A DNA stretch of 64,000 bases from positions 16,859,998 through 16,923,997 of the forward strand of contig JAKZAP010000020.1 of the NCBI GenBank assembly GCA_023053575.1. The letters are read 5' to 3'. How positions within the stretch are numbered: position 1 is the first letter of the stretch; each line of letters begins with the position of its first letter. The position numbers were made by a program, and so were the translations under genes. Below are positions 22,048 to 33,761 of the stretch, piece by piece. The notes beneath the pieces were generated by a model. The model ran no database searches, was not told the origin of the DNA, and saw only the letters and a program-made list of their open reading frames with translations. The stretch comes from Branchinecta lynchi. Taxonomy: Eukaryota > Arthropoda > Branchiopoda > Anostraca > Branchinectidae.

Positions 22048-22050
22048 TAA

Positions 22051-22443
22051 CCCTAGGTTCCCACAGAGCAAATCGCGGCGATGAACGAGATTTTTCAATC
22101 GCAGGGACAAAGATTTTTATCGCCTAAATGTTCACACTGAATTTTCGTCGGCAACAGAATTTAACCGCGAAAAATAATTACAATAATTAAAAATAACCCT
22201 TAAAATAATTTAAATAATTAAAATAATAAAAAATAATTAATTTTTCTAAAAGTGAATCATCAAAAGAGTCCCGGTCGTCCATGGTGCTGTTGCGTGCATA
22301 AAATCGTACTGTCGCCCGATTAAAGTTGAATTTTCCCAACATTGAAAATCGCCTGACGAAGCAACAGAAATCGCCGAATTGGCGAGGAAAATCGCGGTGA
22401 TGGCCGATATGACCTCAGTATGAACGTCTGTGTGAACCTAGGG
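22051..22443. mobile_element. MITE with CCCTAGGTTC ends and TAA target
   Basis: A 393-base element with inverted ends CCCTAGGTTCCCACAGA and, inverted, CCCTAGGTTCACACAGA, flanked by TAA at 22048-22050 and 22444-22446. The interior has repeated 'AATCGC' blocks in both orientations. Only one copy is in the window. The 3 bp TAA target fits PIF/Harbinger. Confidence 0.75.
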
Positions 22444-22446
22444 TAA

Positions 22447-23246
22447 CGCTCTCTGGAACGAAGATAATAACAAGGCGGACATACGTCATCACTTTTACGG
22501 GAGTTCCTGCGGAACCGATAGTTTTTATCGCTTATGATGCTTAGGACTATCATAAGTAAGTTATATTTGCGGTGCAAAACAGATAAGTCAGCTACATATT
22601 ATTAGAGCTATATTTCTGCTGAAGAAACATCTATTACAAAAGTACGGAACTTAAAATCGCCCATACATGCCGCCGAAAAGTACCATATCCATCTTAGCTG
22701 GAAAGAAGAAGAGACAGACTACTCCAAAACCAAAATGCAGAAAAATCTCTACCCTTTCGACGACCCAATCGAACAGCAAAAATAGCAGCCGTGTAACCAG
22801 AATGTATCACAGCACCAGCTTTAACTCTAACCAATTTTCAGAGAAGAAGTTCACAAAATCGGATATTTAAGGAAGAATCTTAAATCGTTTTTCCACAAGT
22901 TCATTTTCCAGCTTGAGCCTGAAGCATCAGCCCTTGCCAAGATACTTGATACTTATTTTATTTAAGGAGGGCCTAAATATAGCTCTAATAAAATGTCGCT
23001 GACTTATCCGTCTTGCACCGTCAAAAATATGATTCGCAATAAAGTAAGTAAGTAAGGTTTATTAGACCGAAACTTGCTAGCTAGCTAATTTGATTGTCCT
23101 AACAAAAATTTCATTCTTTTAAACACTCGCGAGCTACATAAATACTAAATACTACAAATACTAATGTTACACTGACATTTTATTCAACATGTTAACGGGA
23201 AATGGCACACATATGTTACTATGTCTCTTTGTTTTGATTTTAACCG
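22447..23246. other. DENND4 intron 4, unassigned segment
   Basis: AT-rich, without a recognised exon. It holds a 67-codon plus-strand frame (22667-22870) whose product would be basic and Ser/Thr-rich. It has no family resemblance, so I do not call it a gene. Confidence 0.45.
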
Positions 23247-24172
23247 TTTTTGGGATCCCAAAACGTAAGTGGACAGATACCTATGACATCGCAAAAGTTG
23301 TCCGTTTGTCTGTCCGCACGATAACTAATCAAAGCTATTTAGATAGCTGATTTGGGGGTAAGGAGACATGCTGAATTCGAATATGAGATTTATTTTCTCG
23401 CCGGACAAATAGTTCACCCGGAATCCGGCGAAAACCAGAAAGTTTGTGAAAAGTAAAAGTTTTATATGAAGTTGATTAGAGGTTCTATTTAAGGACAAGG
23501 AGAGGTGGTGAGTCCGAATATGAAATTTATTTTCTCGCCGGACAATTAGTTCGGCCGGAATCCGGCCAAAACCGGAGAACTTGTTAAAAGTAAACGTTGT
23601 ATTTAAATTTGATAAGATGTTCGAATTGCGGGTAAGAAAACATGGTGAATTCGCACATGACAATCATTTTATCACCGGATGTATAGATGGCTCGGAATCC
23701 GGCTGAAAACGGAAAATTTGTTAAAAGTAAAAGTTTAATCTGAAGTTGATTAGAGGTTGGATGTAGGGGTAAGGAGACATACTGAATTCGTTTTTAAGCT
23801 TTAGTTTTTTGCCAGACAAGTAGTTTGTCCGGAATCCGGCCAAAACCGGAAACTCGGACAGAAGTAAGGAAGGAAGAAGATACAACGTAGGCTATAGGGT
23901 AAACCATATGCTGAATCCATATCTGAAGATTTGACAGCGCAAAACGGATATCTGAATAAATCTGAACTTGTTTAACTTCAGCTGGCGTATTCGGTTTGCA
24001 CTGTCAAATACGAACTTGGTCTTCTCCAATTATTACCATTGGCCTTAACCTGTTTGCAAATGTTAAAAGTAAAAATGCCTAAGAAGTCTGTTGAAGACCG
24101 AATATCTACTAGACCGAATTGCCGGGAGCAAATATTAAAACTTTAAGGATCCCATCGAAACCTTTGGTCTTG
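23247..24172 (-). mobile_element. Family B Helentron-like element
   Basis: Complete copy in reverse orientation. The palindromic 3' end is at about 23247-23262 (TTTTTGGGATCCCAAAA), followed inward by 'CGTAAGTGGA...ATGACATCGCAAAAG', a short GTCTGTCCG stub and three to four core units with 'CCGGAATCCGG' and 'TTTTCTCGCCGGAC'. The 5' end at 24172 reads on the minus strand CAAGACCAAAGGTTTCGA. It lies in DENND4 intron 4. Confidence 0.85.
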
Positions 24173-24347
24173 TTAGTTTCAGCTGCGAACGCGTCCGACT
24201 GTTTATTGGTGCATCAGGTGGGAGGATAGTTCGGTGTTGTACAGATGCAAGGATTTTACACCCAAACTTATGAATTAGTATGTTACGACGTTCATGCAGT
24301 GAGGGGAGGGATAATCCTTCGCAGTTCGCAATCAGCCCGCTGATCAT
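24173..24347 (-). pseudogene. LINE ORF2 C-terminal tail
   Basis: A minus-strand frame with 'LSLPSLHERRNILIHKFGCK' and 'HRTILPPDAP', the extreme C-terminus of CR1/Jockey-like LINE ORF2 proteins. It is cut by the family B element at 24172. Related tails occur at 52597-53066 and 53640-54104. Confidence 0.7.
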
Positions 24348-25082
24348 AAGTAAATCATAAGTAAATTGTAAAGATCATAACAGTCGTGTTTTTTTTTATT
24401 GTTGGTTTCGCTGGACGTGTCACCGGGTAGTGTTGGGGATCGGATGTTGACGGAAGAACACGCATATTTCCATTAGTATAAACGGCATGTACTGACTTAT
24501 AAATTTGTATCCAGTTAAAGAAGTACTTCCATCCCGTGCATTGCGAATTTGTCTTCTCAGACGGGCTATGGACCTTTTGTTATTTAGTTTATTATTAAAA
24601 AGAACCTGAGCCTTGAACGAAAATAATAAGAGAAGCAGCTTATTTATTTATTACGGCGGTCTATAGAACTTTAATAATAACAAGAATAGTACGATCCGTA
24701 ATTAATAACAAGTCGCTAGAACGCTACCTGTATATCACCTACTGTAGAAAGGTTTGTACAAGAATCGATCACCCGGTCGGAACTTAGGGTCCACAGTACC
24801 GTATTCCCCCCTTCCTCTATGAATGGTGGTATCCGGAAAGTTTTCAAAAATATCCGGTCGTGAGACTATGTCTACCAAAGTTTCAGCTTCCTAGATTACA
24901 TGGAAGTGACTAGCAAAAGCCGGACGGACAGACCCAAGCCTGGCAGACGGACGGACAGACACTGCGAACAGTGTTTCTACGGATCTTCCAAGCAAAATTC
25001 CCTAGCTTGTGTCCACCTACCTAAATGAATCGACCCTAAACTAAACCCCAGCTTGGTAGTCCTAGCAAAGGAGGAAATTTAA
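24348..25082. other. DENND4 intron 4, unassigned segment
   Basis: The first part probably continues the minus-strand LINE tail. Between about 24780 and 25000 there is C-rich and 'GGACGGACAGACC' sequence like an old family A tail, but no proper hairpin. Confidence 0.4.
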
Positions 25083-27417
25083 CAAGAGCTTCGAGCTCAT
25101 ATGGCACTTGTTACGAGTAGGCTGTACAAGACAGTAGATGAGAACGTCACAAAACACACCCGCCTTCCAAAAATGCGGTTCGGAAACAGAAATAGGATAT
25201 TTAGTTTCACTCACTTCTGAGCAGTTCCGGCATCGTCTCGATTATCTGTAGCAAATGCACATAACTGTTCAGAATTTCAGCCCAATAAAACCACTTGTTT
25301 GATCCCTAGACGTGCTACACAATTTCCGGTACTCCCTCTACCTCCCCCTGCCGTGGCCGAATCTGGTTCGGACTAAAAAAAATGGACCATTTAAATCATC
25401 TTCTTTTATACCATCCATCAAGTTTCACTCGAATCTGAGCGTTTTTGGAAAATTCCGGCACCCCCCCCCCTCCCACCAACGTTGTCGGATCCGGTTCGGG
25501 CCAAAAATATGTCATCTAGGGTATGTGCTCTCTCTATACTCCATGTTTCATTTAAACTGATGCACTCGTTTGACCCCTATGCGAGCCTCAAAGTTTCCAG
25601 CAATCTCCATCCAACTCCCCCTACTGTGGCCGAACTGGACTTGGAAAAAATAAACGTCGTATCTCTTAATTCCTTGTTCCCGTCCATCAAGTTTTGCTGA
25701 AATGGGAGCATAGCCGATCTGGAAGTTTCCAGTATCCCCCCCCCCTCCTACCTTGGCCGAACCCGGCCCGGACTAAGTCCATCTGTTTGGCTTTTGTACA
25801 TGTCCCCCCCCCATTCCTCCAACGGTGGTCGCATATAGTTCGATCACATGTTTTACATGTCGACGCCATCGATTCGTATCACCCATTAAGTTTTACTCGA
25901 ACCAGACCACTCCTTCGCAATTTATAGAAGTCAATTTCCATATTTCTCTTCTCTTGCTCCCTCGAAAATGCTCGGATAGGAACGGAAGTTTCCGGGGGTA
26001 TGTTGTGTCAGGTTCTTAACTCAATTAATTCGGGTTGCTAATATGCCTGCAAAGTTTTGTTGTCTTTTTACATCTGAAACTACTCTAACTCACGACTACC
26101 GGAATTCCAGGAAACCCCCTCCACCTCCCCCAACAGAGCCCCAAAACCATCTGGCACCGTCAATTTCATCTAGGCCTAATGCTTGTTCTCTCCATTAAGT
26201 TCCGTCCCAATCCATCTGCTTTTAGAGTTTCTTGAGTTCCCCCCCCCCCCCCATCCCCACAGGTATCGGATCCGACCCGGACTTGACACTGAACGTCCGA
26301 GGCGATAGCTCACCAGACAAGTTTCATTCAAATCCGATCACCCGTCTAAAAGTTATGCACGCGACTAGATTCCTGACTCCCCTCATCCACTCCCCCCACG
26401 ATGGTCGGATCGGGGAAAGGGCTGTTCTCAAGTCAATCTGTTCGGATCCTTGACATATCTGCCAAGTTTCATCGCCCTAGCACATCAGGAAGTATGCCAA
26501 ACTCACGGGATCGCTAGAAATCCGGACCTCCACCCCAACTCCCCCACAGTGCCCCGATCCGGTCCGGTTATGTCAATGACGTATCTAGGACTTGTGCTTG
26601 TTCTTTCCACCAAGATTCGTCCCGATCCCTCCATTCTAAGCGTTTCTCAAGATATCCGGTTCCCTCCTCCAACTCCCCAATGTCATCGGATCCGGTCCGG
26701 ATTTAAAGTGGGACGTCTGAGACAAGAGGTCATCCTAAATATCAACTTTCATCAAGATCCGATCACTCGTTAGCAAGTTAAAAATACCTCACATTTTGGC
26801 TTCCCCCTCCCTCCACTCCCCCTCCAGATGGTCAGATCGGGGAAGTGATTATTTCCTATTTAATTTGGTCGGGTCCCTGACTTGCCTGCCAATTTTCATC
26901 GTCCCACCGAACTCGCGGGATCACTAGAAATTCCCCCCCCCCTCAACTCCCCCTAAGTGAGCGGATCCGTTCCGGGTATATTAGTCACGTATCTAGGACG
27001 TGTGCTTGTACTTTCCACCAAGTTTCATCCGGATCTCTCCACTCTAAGTGTTTTCCAAGATTTCCGGTCTCCCCCTTCAACTCCCCCCAATGTCACCGGA
27101 TCCGGTCTGGATTTACAATGGAGGGTCTGAGACACGATGTCCTTCCATGTATCAAGTTTCATTAAGATCCGATCACCCGTTCGTAAGCTAAAAATATCTC
27201 AATCCGGATTCCCCCTCCCTCCACTCCCCTCCAGATGGTCGGATCGGGGAAGCGACTATTTATAATTTAATCTGGTCCAGTCCCTGGCATGCCTGCCAAG
27301 CTTTATCATCCTAGCTTACCTGGAAGTGCCCGAACTAGCAAAACCGGGACCGACAGACCCACTGACGGACAGAAATTACAATCGCTATATGGCACTTGGC
27401 CGAAGGGCAAGTGCCAT
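25083..27417 (+). mobile_element. Family A Helentron-like element
   Basis: Complete forward copy: start CAAGAGCTTCGAGCTCAT then ATGGCACTTG; end hairpin ATGGCACTTGGCCGAAGG followed by CAAGTGCCAT (27390-27417). It is very similar along its length to the copy at 5676-7977, including the first 300 bases and several C-run positions, so the two share a recent source. It is placed 82 bases from DENND4 exon 4. Frames at 25312-26773 are repeat shadows. Confidence 0.85.
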
Positions 27418-27498
27418 AAAAATGGGTAGGTTATCTTTCGCAGGCACAAAACGATGGGCGGTATCTAAAGCTAATCTACCGTGACGTGTCTTACTTAC

Positions 27499-27568
27499 CA
27501 GGTTGGTAAGCTAGCAAATCAGCTTTATTCATGGACTTTTTGTAGCATAAATAAACATCGGAGCCAAG
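27499..27568 (-). CDS. DENND4: DENND4-type gene, coding exon 4
   Basis: A 70 nt exon too short for an open-frame list. It follows a TTCTTTGCAG acceptor and reads 'LGSDVYLCYKKSMNKADLL' then 'AYQP', ending with one base at a GTAAGT donor. The 'VYLCYKK' segment closes the MABP domain in DENND4 relatives. Phase 0 at the start follows exon 3, and phase 1 at the end joins exon 5. It was found by looking for the expected motif between exons 3 and 5. Splice sites and phase both fit. Confidence 0.92.
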
Positions 27569-27789
27569 CTGCAAAGAAAAATATGTCTGAGCTCGGAAGT
27601 AAAATCCATAATATAAAATGAAAATTAAAATTTCGAATCTCAACTAAATCCGCCGATGTCTCCTACAAATTTATCTTCTCGACTAAATGAGTCAAGTTAT
27701 GCTGTTATTAGAAAACGCAGGTGGAACAGGCCTACAGCAAAGGCCTAACTGTGTGAATCCGCCATTGAAAAGGCTCCCGTTTTTAAAAC

Positions 27790-28260
27790 TATGAAATCGG
27801 CAATACCCTCCCCCCCCCCCTCTCACGAAAAATCATGTCGGAAAATCGACAGTGTTTGTCGGTACGCGGATTCGGTTTTCTGCACCAGCAAGAGCTCTGA
27901 CAAACACTTTCCTCATAGAGCTCTGTTGGGAAGTCATGAAACTTGTTGTAGGGAAATCTGCAGTGTCTGTCGGTGCACTGATTCCGTTTTTAGTACCGAC
28001 AAGAGCTCTTTAGGCAAACCAGGAGACTTCTTGTTTGGAAACCTGCAGCGTTTGTTTGTGCGATGATGGTAAGCGGATTCCGTTTTCAGTAGGCTACTGG
28101 CAAGAACTCTGGTAAAAACTTTCCTCGTACTGCTTCTAATTTCGACAGAAGCACCGACAGGGCTTCTTGTTTTTTTTGTGCGGAGATAATACCGACAAAA
28201 GTCTTGTCGGGAAGTCAAGCCGATAATCGGATCGAGATCCTGATATCGGTCATTTTTCAT
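27790..28260. repeat. Degenerate tandem repeat of about 110-130 bases
   Basis: At least three units share the order 'GCAGTGTCTGTCGGT', 'GATTCCGTTTT', 'CCGACAAGAGCTCT' and 'TTTCCTCGT' or similar, at about 27850, 27960 and 28045. A weaker fourth starts after 28140. A C-run precedes it. Found in DENND4 intron 3; no other copy seen. Confidence 0.55.
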
Positions 28261-28665
28261 TTTTCGAAACGGTTACCGGCAAAGGTATTATCGGTAAAAT
28301 GGGAACTCTCTTTTTCGGTCTATTTACATATAAATCTTCAAGCAGTGAAGTAGCCTGTTGCAGTGCCTATCACTACTTTTCTGGTTTGCAAGACTGTTGA
28401 CTGCACAGTATGTGTTCCTGGTTCCATGTGATAACCGTTGGTGACAGGAAGTGAATGAGAAATTCATTAACTTTCACCAGAAAACCATCTGAACTGATCT
28501 GTTACAATTTGTTATTACAACGGTTGTAAGATGGGTTGGCGGGGAACGTGCGCCGAACGTACTTTTACGAAATTGATCAAAACTTCCTTCGTTACTTCTG
28601 CCAAATTTCCGCTTTCAGCCGGATTTCGGACAAACTACTAGTCTGGCAAAAATTAAAGCTCAAAA

Positions 28666-28926
28666 AGTGCTACGAGCTCATATGGCACTTGTCACGAGTA
28701 GTTGGTGTGAAAAACGATAAAGTAAATCCAAGCATTTTCCCTGAAATACCGGTACCCTCCCCCCCCCCACACCGTGCCGTACCCAACCCGAACCCTAAAA
28801 TATGTCATCTAAGGCATATCTCTCTATTTTCCAAGTTTCATTCAAATCACTCCACTCGTTCAATCCCTACGTGAGCAACAACATTTCCAGGACTCCCCCT
28901 CCATCTCCCCCCCCCCCCCTCCTGTC
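28666..28926 (+). mobile_element. Family A 5' fragment
   Basis: It has the family A 5' signature GCTACGAGCTCAT then ATGGCACTTG, with 'TCACGAGTA' next, and ends after a C-run at about 28926 without the 3' hairpin. Upstream (28575-28660) is a piece of family B core, with 'GCCGGATTTCGGACAAACTA'. Confidence 0.65.
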
Positions 28927-29051
28927 CCAAGGTTTATTTTCTGTATTTTATTTCCTGTTTAGCGAAGATTACTAGTCAAATGCTCACAGCATATCCAATG
29001 CATGTCCTTCATGTCTATACATATTTCAAAAGTTAAGGGAGGGGAACTTAC

Positions 29052-29295
29052 CATTCCTTTATTCAGGTTCTTATCAATCATGCAGAAGGAGTGCGGCGGC
29101 TTGTCCCCCTTGCTTGTCACAACCACGCAAATCTCACTGACAACTAGGGCATTAGGGGGGGCATTGGGCCTCGCCCTTCTGTATGTTAGAAATGTTCGAG
29201 CCCCGGCGTTGTTCACATTTGCAGGCCGGCCGTAAGGTGTGGTAAGGAGGACTTCAGAATCGGCCATGACTCGCTCCTTACCCTCATACAGGACG
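29052..29295 (-). CDS. DENND4: DENND4-type gene, coding exon 3 (MABP domain)
   Basis: 244 nt encoding residues 99-180. After a TTTTGTTCTAG acceptor it reads 'VLYEGKERVMADSEV', 'TTPYGRPANV', 'TFLTYRRARPNAPP' and 'DKPPHSFCMIDKNLNKGM', ending at a GTAAGT donor. The order and wording match the MABP domain of DENND4A/B/C (compare 'TPYGRP' and 'DKNLN'). Phase 2 at the start joins exon 2 (GG|C, Gly) and phase 0 at the end joins exon 4. An internal ATG could look like a start, but upstream codons continue the family alignment. Confidence 0.95.
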
Positions 29296-29506
29296 CTAGA
29301 ACAAAACGATGTAGGCTTAAAGGACCCGTCGTACCTATCGTGCGTGAAGTCAATGGGTCTGGGAAAAGGTTCGGCTTAAAACAGTTAAAGTTGTTGATAA
29401 TGTGTTAAAAGCAGAGCTTAGTTTTACAGAATTCAGATTTGCAGGCCTCGGTCCTTACCCTCATACAGCAGGCTAGGCTTAAAGGACCCGTCGTACCTAT
29501 AGTGCC
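29268..29506. repeat. Partial duplication of exon 3 acceptor region
   Basis: The exon 3 start with its upstream intron (29268-29335) is partly repeated at 29449-29506. Both contain 'TCCTTACCCTCATACAG' and then 'GGCTTAAAGGACCCGTCG'. The second copy lacks about 20 bases including the acceptor. A further duplicated block with 'CAATGGGTCTGGGAAAAGG' occurs at about 29352 and 29720, so the intron has a history of local duplication. Confidence 0.8.
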
Positions 29507-31532
29507 AATGCGACCTGCTTCCGGATTGCAGTCATTAATTGTTAAACCTGAAGACCTAAATTTCATATGTTAGATTCTAAACCCACTAACGACACCATAC
29601 TTACCTTTGCACTTGCCACGATTAAGCACATTAGGCTCCCAACGAGTGTTCCCGTATCATGCTACTTATAGCCTACATAAAACCGGTTATCTTAATCTTG
29701 CCGACTTTTTCCTAGAAGTCAATGGGTCTGGGAAAAGGCTTAAAACAGTTAAAGTCGTGGATAATGTGTTAAAGGTTAACAGAACCTCCCTCCACCGAGG
29801 TCAAATCAGTTCGGGACCCTAAAAGGATCCTGTAGAATGTATGACCTCTGTACCTTTCAAGTCTAATGTGCACAACTCTACTCATTTCATCCATGTGCTT
29901 GCCAAAACTTGTGCCGAATCGCCCCCTAACTCCCCCAACGAGTCGAATTCGGTCAAGTTTCTGAACGCTGTCCGAGTTTTCGATGGTGTGGTCATCATCC
30001 GAATTTTCTGCAGTTGTTTCGCTTCTTGTCGGTGTGTCATTTGTGACTGCGTAATCCTTTGTTATCCCACTAAACACATATGTAGGCCAAGTCGGGCGTC
30101 CTAGTCTTATATTTTTTACTTCAAGTGCCCCCAATGAACTTGTACAAGTCTCAAGTTAATCGCCTCTCTTGTTCCTTTTTCTCATTTTCCTGTCACGATT
30201 GAATTGTACTAAGCAACTGACTGATGGCAACATACCTTATTATTGGAAGTCCTTTCAGTTATTTGTTTTATAATCCGGCATAATAATCTGTTTTCATGAT
30301 CTCCCCTCTTGACCCCCTGTGAATGGCCTCTGCTGTCCCAATGGTGTTACAGATCTTGACGCATCCTTGCGATAATAGCCCATGCTACGGAAACGATACG
30401 AGAAAATTCCAAAATCCATTCTAAACATTTTGTCGCTCATTCTGTGGGCTATCAGAAGATACCAATTTACCGTGACAGTGTTTACCCAAGTCGCGGACAG
30501 TTTGTTGCGGACAAGACACTTTTTTTCTTATTTCTAGCCTACCTGGCGGACGATATGTCGGCTTAGAAAACTGCTCTAAACATTTTGTAGCCCGTAAAAT
30601 TTTGTACAAAATGGGTATCTTGGAGTTTTTCCGCCACAGTCCGTTTGGCTAGACAAATTGAAACAGATATGTCCAGTTAACATGGGAAATGCGCATACCT
30701 GCTCATTACGAATTTTAAAGTACCGTTCCCCCTTAAGTTTTAGTCGCTAGTGCTACGTTTTCTCGTTCTTCTCGAGGATCGCTGGCGTGTTTTGGACTTA
30801 GTCATATAGTGTATTCACTGCCTGTATTACAATTATTCGTCTCGGAAAGCACAGAAGCTTTCACCCAGAATTTGGCCAATTCCTATAACCCATCACTATC
30901 AAACACTACAAATAAACTCTTAGCATTTCGCCTATAAAGAGCCAAACGTGGACAATTAGGACTTTGAATGTGGAAAAATCAGAACAAATTAGAACTTAGA
31001 CAACAAATTTAAGCTGCGAAAACGCATGGCACCCTAGGAGGAAGTGAGCCTAATTTCCTACGACGTTTGGATTTCAAAGCTACTTTCTCTACAACCCAAC
31101 TCTAAATCTACAATCTTTTCGCGATAAAATGGTTCAGAAGTACTTATCCTTTTTTGAAAATACCAATACTTTCCCCGTGGAATTAGCTATTTTCTTGTCG
31201 GCACTATCTAAATTTCCCGCGTTTTCGATCTAAATTTCCCGCGTTTTCGATCCAAAGTTAGAACCCAAGATAGACCTATTCCTATTGGCATGGCCTACCA
31301 AGTCTTCCAAAGTGAAAATTTTTAAGTTTCTCGTACCCATTTTTTACTGACAAACCGGACTCGGCCGAAAAAGCACCAAAACTCAAAGGTCCAAAACGAT
31401 ACAGTGGCACAGTTCGGGGATTTCTGGAGCTTAAAATTCCATACGGGGAGCAAGGGATAATGTAACCAGCAGAATCAATACGGGATTACGGGGGTCCCTC
31501 AAATCCTAGAATCTACATACGAGATTACTTAC
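29507..31532. other. DENND4 intron 2, unassigned
   Basis: It contains the second copy of the 'CAATGGGTCTGGGAAAAGG' block (about 29720-29790) and a C-rich segment near 29785-29980 reminiscent of an old family A unit. A block at 30739-30806 ('AGTGCTACGTTTTCTC', 'GCTGGCGTGTTTTGGACTTA') recurs at 44008-44075. The remainder shows nothing I recognise. Confidence 0.5.
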
Positions 31533-31629
31533 CCAATATCAGTGATGGGAGGACTGTCTCTACCTCTTTTAAAGCAAAGGTAGCATTCGGGACTTCGAAG
31601 GCTACCATAGTTCAAGTCCGCTGTCAAGC
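31533..31629 (-). CDS. DENND4: DENND4-type gene, coding exon 2 (MABP domain)
   Basis: A 97 nt exon after a TTTATTTTTAG acceptor. It reads '[19 protein letters not shown]' and '[13 protein letters not shown]', the 'YLCYRRGRDKPP' block of DENND4 relatives with Tyr replaced by Phe. It completes the split Gly codon of exon 1 and leaves GG for exon 3 at a GTAAGT donor. Both phases agree. The 7.3 kb intron upstream holds a family F element with two family A insertions and one family B element. Confidence 0.93.
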
Positions 31630-32189
31630 CTAAAAATAAATAAATAATTTGTAGCAGCTCTTAGAAATCATAAAACAAAACCTAGGGCATGTTCAAACCA
31701 CCACACTTCCTTCAAGGATCCACTGGCCACTGCCATTCCAACATACACGAGGGATACCCAGGTTGGAACAGCGGTCGTAAGTAAGCTAAGTCAAAAAGAG
31801 ATTTAAAGTTCAATGGGTGGATCAAACAATCACGGTAATACATTACCACCCCCCTAGAATACAATGTTATATCAAAAATCGGCAGATTCATTGACAATTT
31901 ATTTTCACTGATATATCGTTACGCCGTTTTTTGCTATCTGTCATACTCCAATTTACTAGCGTCGACAAATATAAGCGGAGTTTCTTTTTTCTTATCTATT
32001 CGTCATTATTATGTAGCCTACTCCGGATTATTTGTATTGTTGACAAATATTCATATTACCGGTGTAAACTGAGAAATCCTTGTAAGCTCTAGAATCAGCT
32101 GCAAGTAGGTCGGTTATATTTGTAGCCTACATTTTTGGACGTGTTGTAACTTTATATCCAGAAAGCAAAACTTTTCTTCGGTACTACAA

Positions 32190-33631
32190 CAAGAGCTGTA
32201 AGCTAATACGGCACTTGCATGCGTTCAGATGTTTTGATTGATCAAACGTAAGTTTCGACTTTGCGGTTGAGATGCACACTCTAACGGAGCTAGAACTTCA
32301 TTTGTAAGCAAAACCCTTGAGGCAAAAATGATAATGGGCTGATCATGAAAATGCATATGTTGCTTAAAAGTATTTTTATTATTGTGCGGTCAAGATTGGT
32401 ACTTTAAGGAATAATCGGATTTGGGAAGTAGCGATTTCTAAGCAGATGTTGTTGAATCTCCAATATTCCAACGAAGTGTCATCGTCCTAGCACATCTAGA
32501 AGTACCTCAACTAGCGATCACCGGAATCCCAACCCCCCCCCCCCTCAAGTGTCCGGATCCAGTCAAATTGTGTAAAAGATTTACATGGAGCAGATGTTTG
32601 TTCTTCCCAGCAATTTTCACTCCGATCCCTCCATTCTAACCGTTTCTCGAGATTTCCGCCCCCCCCCCCCAACTCCCCCACGGTGCCCGTAGCCAATCCG
32701 ATTCAGTAAATGATTTGCCTAGAGCATCTGTTTGTTCTTCCCACAAAGTTCCATCCCGATCTCCCCATTCTAAGCGGGTCACGTATTTTCCGCCCCTCGC
32801 CCCCCCCCCCCCCCAATAGTTGCCGGATCCGGTCCGGATATGAAAAAGATCATCAGAGAAATGTCCTCTGTTCAATTCTTAAATTTCACTCGGATCCGAT
32901 CACTCGTTCCAAAGTTACGCCTGACTGAATATTCCGGATTCCCCTCCCTCCACTCCCCCCACCATTGAGTTCCCTTCTTGACTATGATAGCTTGTGTAAA
33001 TAAATGATTCTAGATTCTGAATTCTACATTATCAGATCGACAAATTTTTTATTTTGAAGTCAGTTCGATCGGATCCCTGATATGCCTGCCGAGTTTCATC
33101 GTGAAAATCCCCAAAACCGCCATCACCGGAATTCCGGGAAACACCCTCCCCCCCCCCCCCCTAAGTGTCCGGATCCAATAGAACTGTCTAAACGATTTAT
33201 CTAGAGCAGATGCTTGTTCTTCCCAGCAAGTTTCACTCCGATCCCTCCATTCTAACCGTTTCTTGAAATTTCCGGTCTCCCCCCCAATTCCCCCCTGGCT
33301 ACCGAATCCGGTCAAAACTTTTTATTATTTCTAAGTTTGTTTGGTCGGGTCTCTGATATGCCTGCCAAGTTTCATGGTCCTAGCACATCTGGAAGTACCC
33401 TAACTCTTTTCAAGTTTCCAGCGCCCTCCACTCCCCCGCATACGGTCAGATCGGGAAACTGATTATTTCCAGGTTAGTTTGGTCGGGTCCCTGATATGCC
33501 CTCCAAGTTTCATTGTCCTAGAACATCTGAAAGTACCCTAACTAGAAAAAGTGGGACAAAAAACTCGGACCGACCGACAGACGGAATTGTGATCGGTGTA
33601 TGGCACTTGAGCCAGAGGCTGCAAGTGCCAT
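32190..33631 (+). mobile_element. Family A Helentron-like element in family F
   Basis: Starts CAAGAGCTGTAAGCTAAT and ends in the hairpin with AGCCAGAGGC-type loop, the same subfamily as 11668-13084. The empty site at about 18770 reads ...GGTACTACAAACAACAG; here the left side is ...GGTACTACAA and the right side AAAACAG. Insertion was therefore into an A-run with little or no target duplication. A 60-base stretch near 32960-33015 contains unrelated AT-rich DNA. Confidence 0.85.
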
Positions 33632-33761
33632 AAAAACAGAAAGTTTCATCGGATAACACTGGAGCAATCTGCCAGCTAAGACGATTTATTTTAGCAGCCA
33701 TGGCACTCTCATGACTCAGTTCTACACAAGGATTGATTTTCGTACATGCCCGAAAGTTTTT

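Noticed and set aside
22667..22870. 67-codon basic plus-strand frame
   Set aside because: No family resemblance, no splice or promoter support, in an intron of an opposite-strand gene.
28959..29267. ATG at 29267 as start of a separate small gene
   Set aside because: The codons upstream of it continue the DENND4 family wording back to a good acceptor, so it is an internal Met of exon 3.
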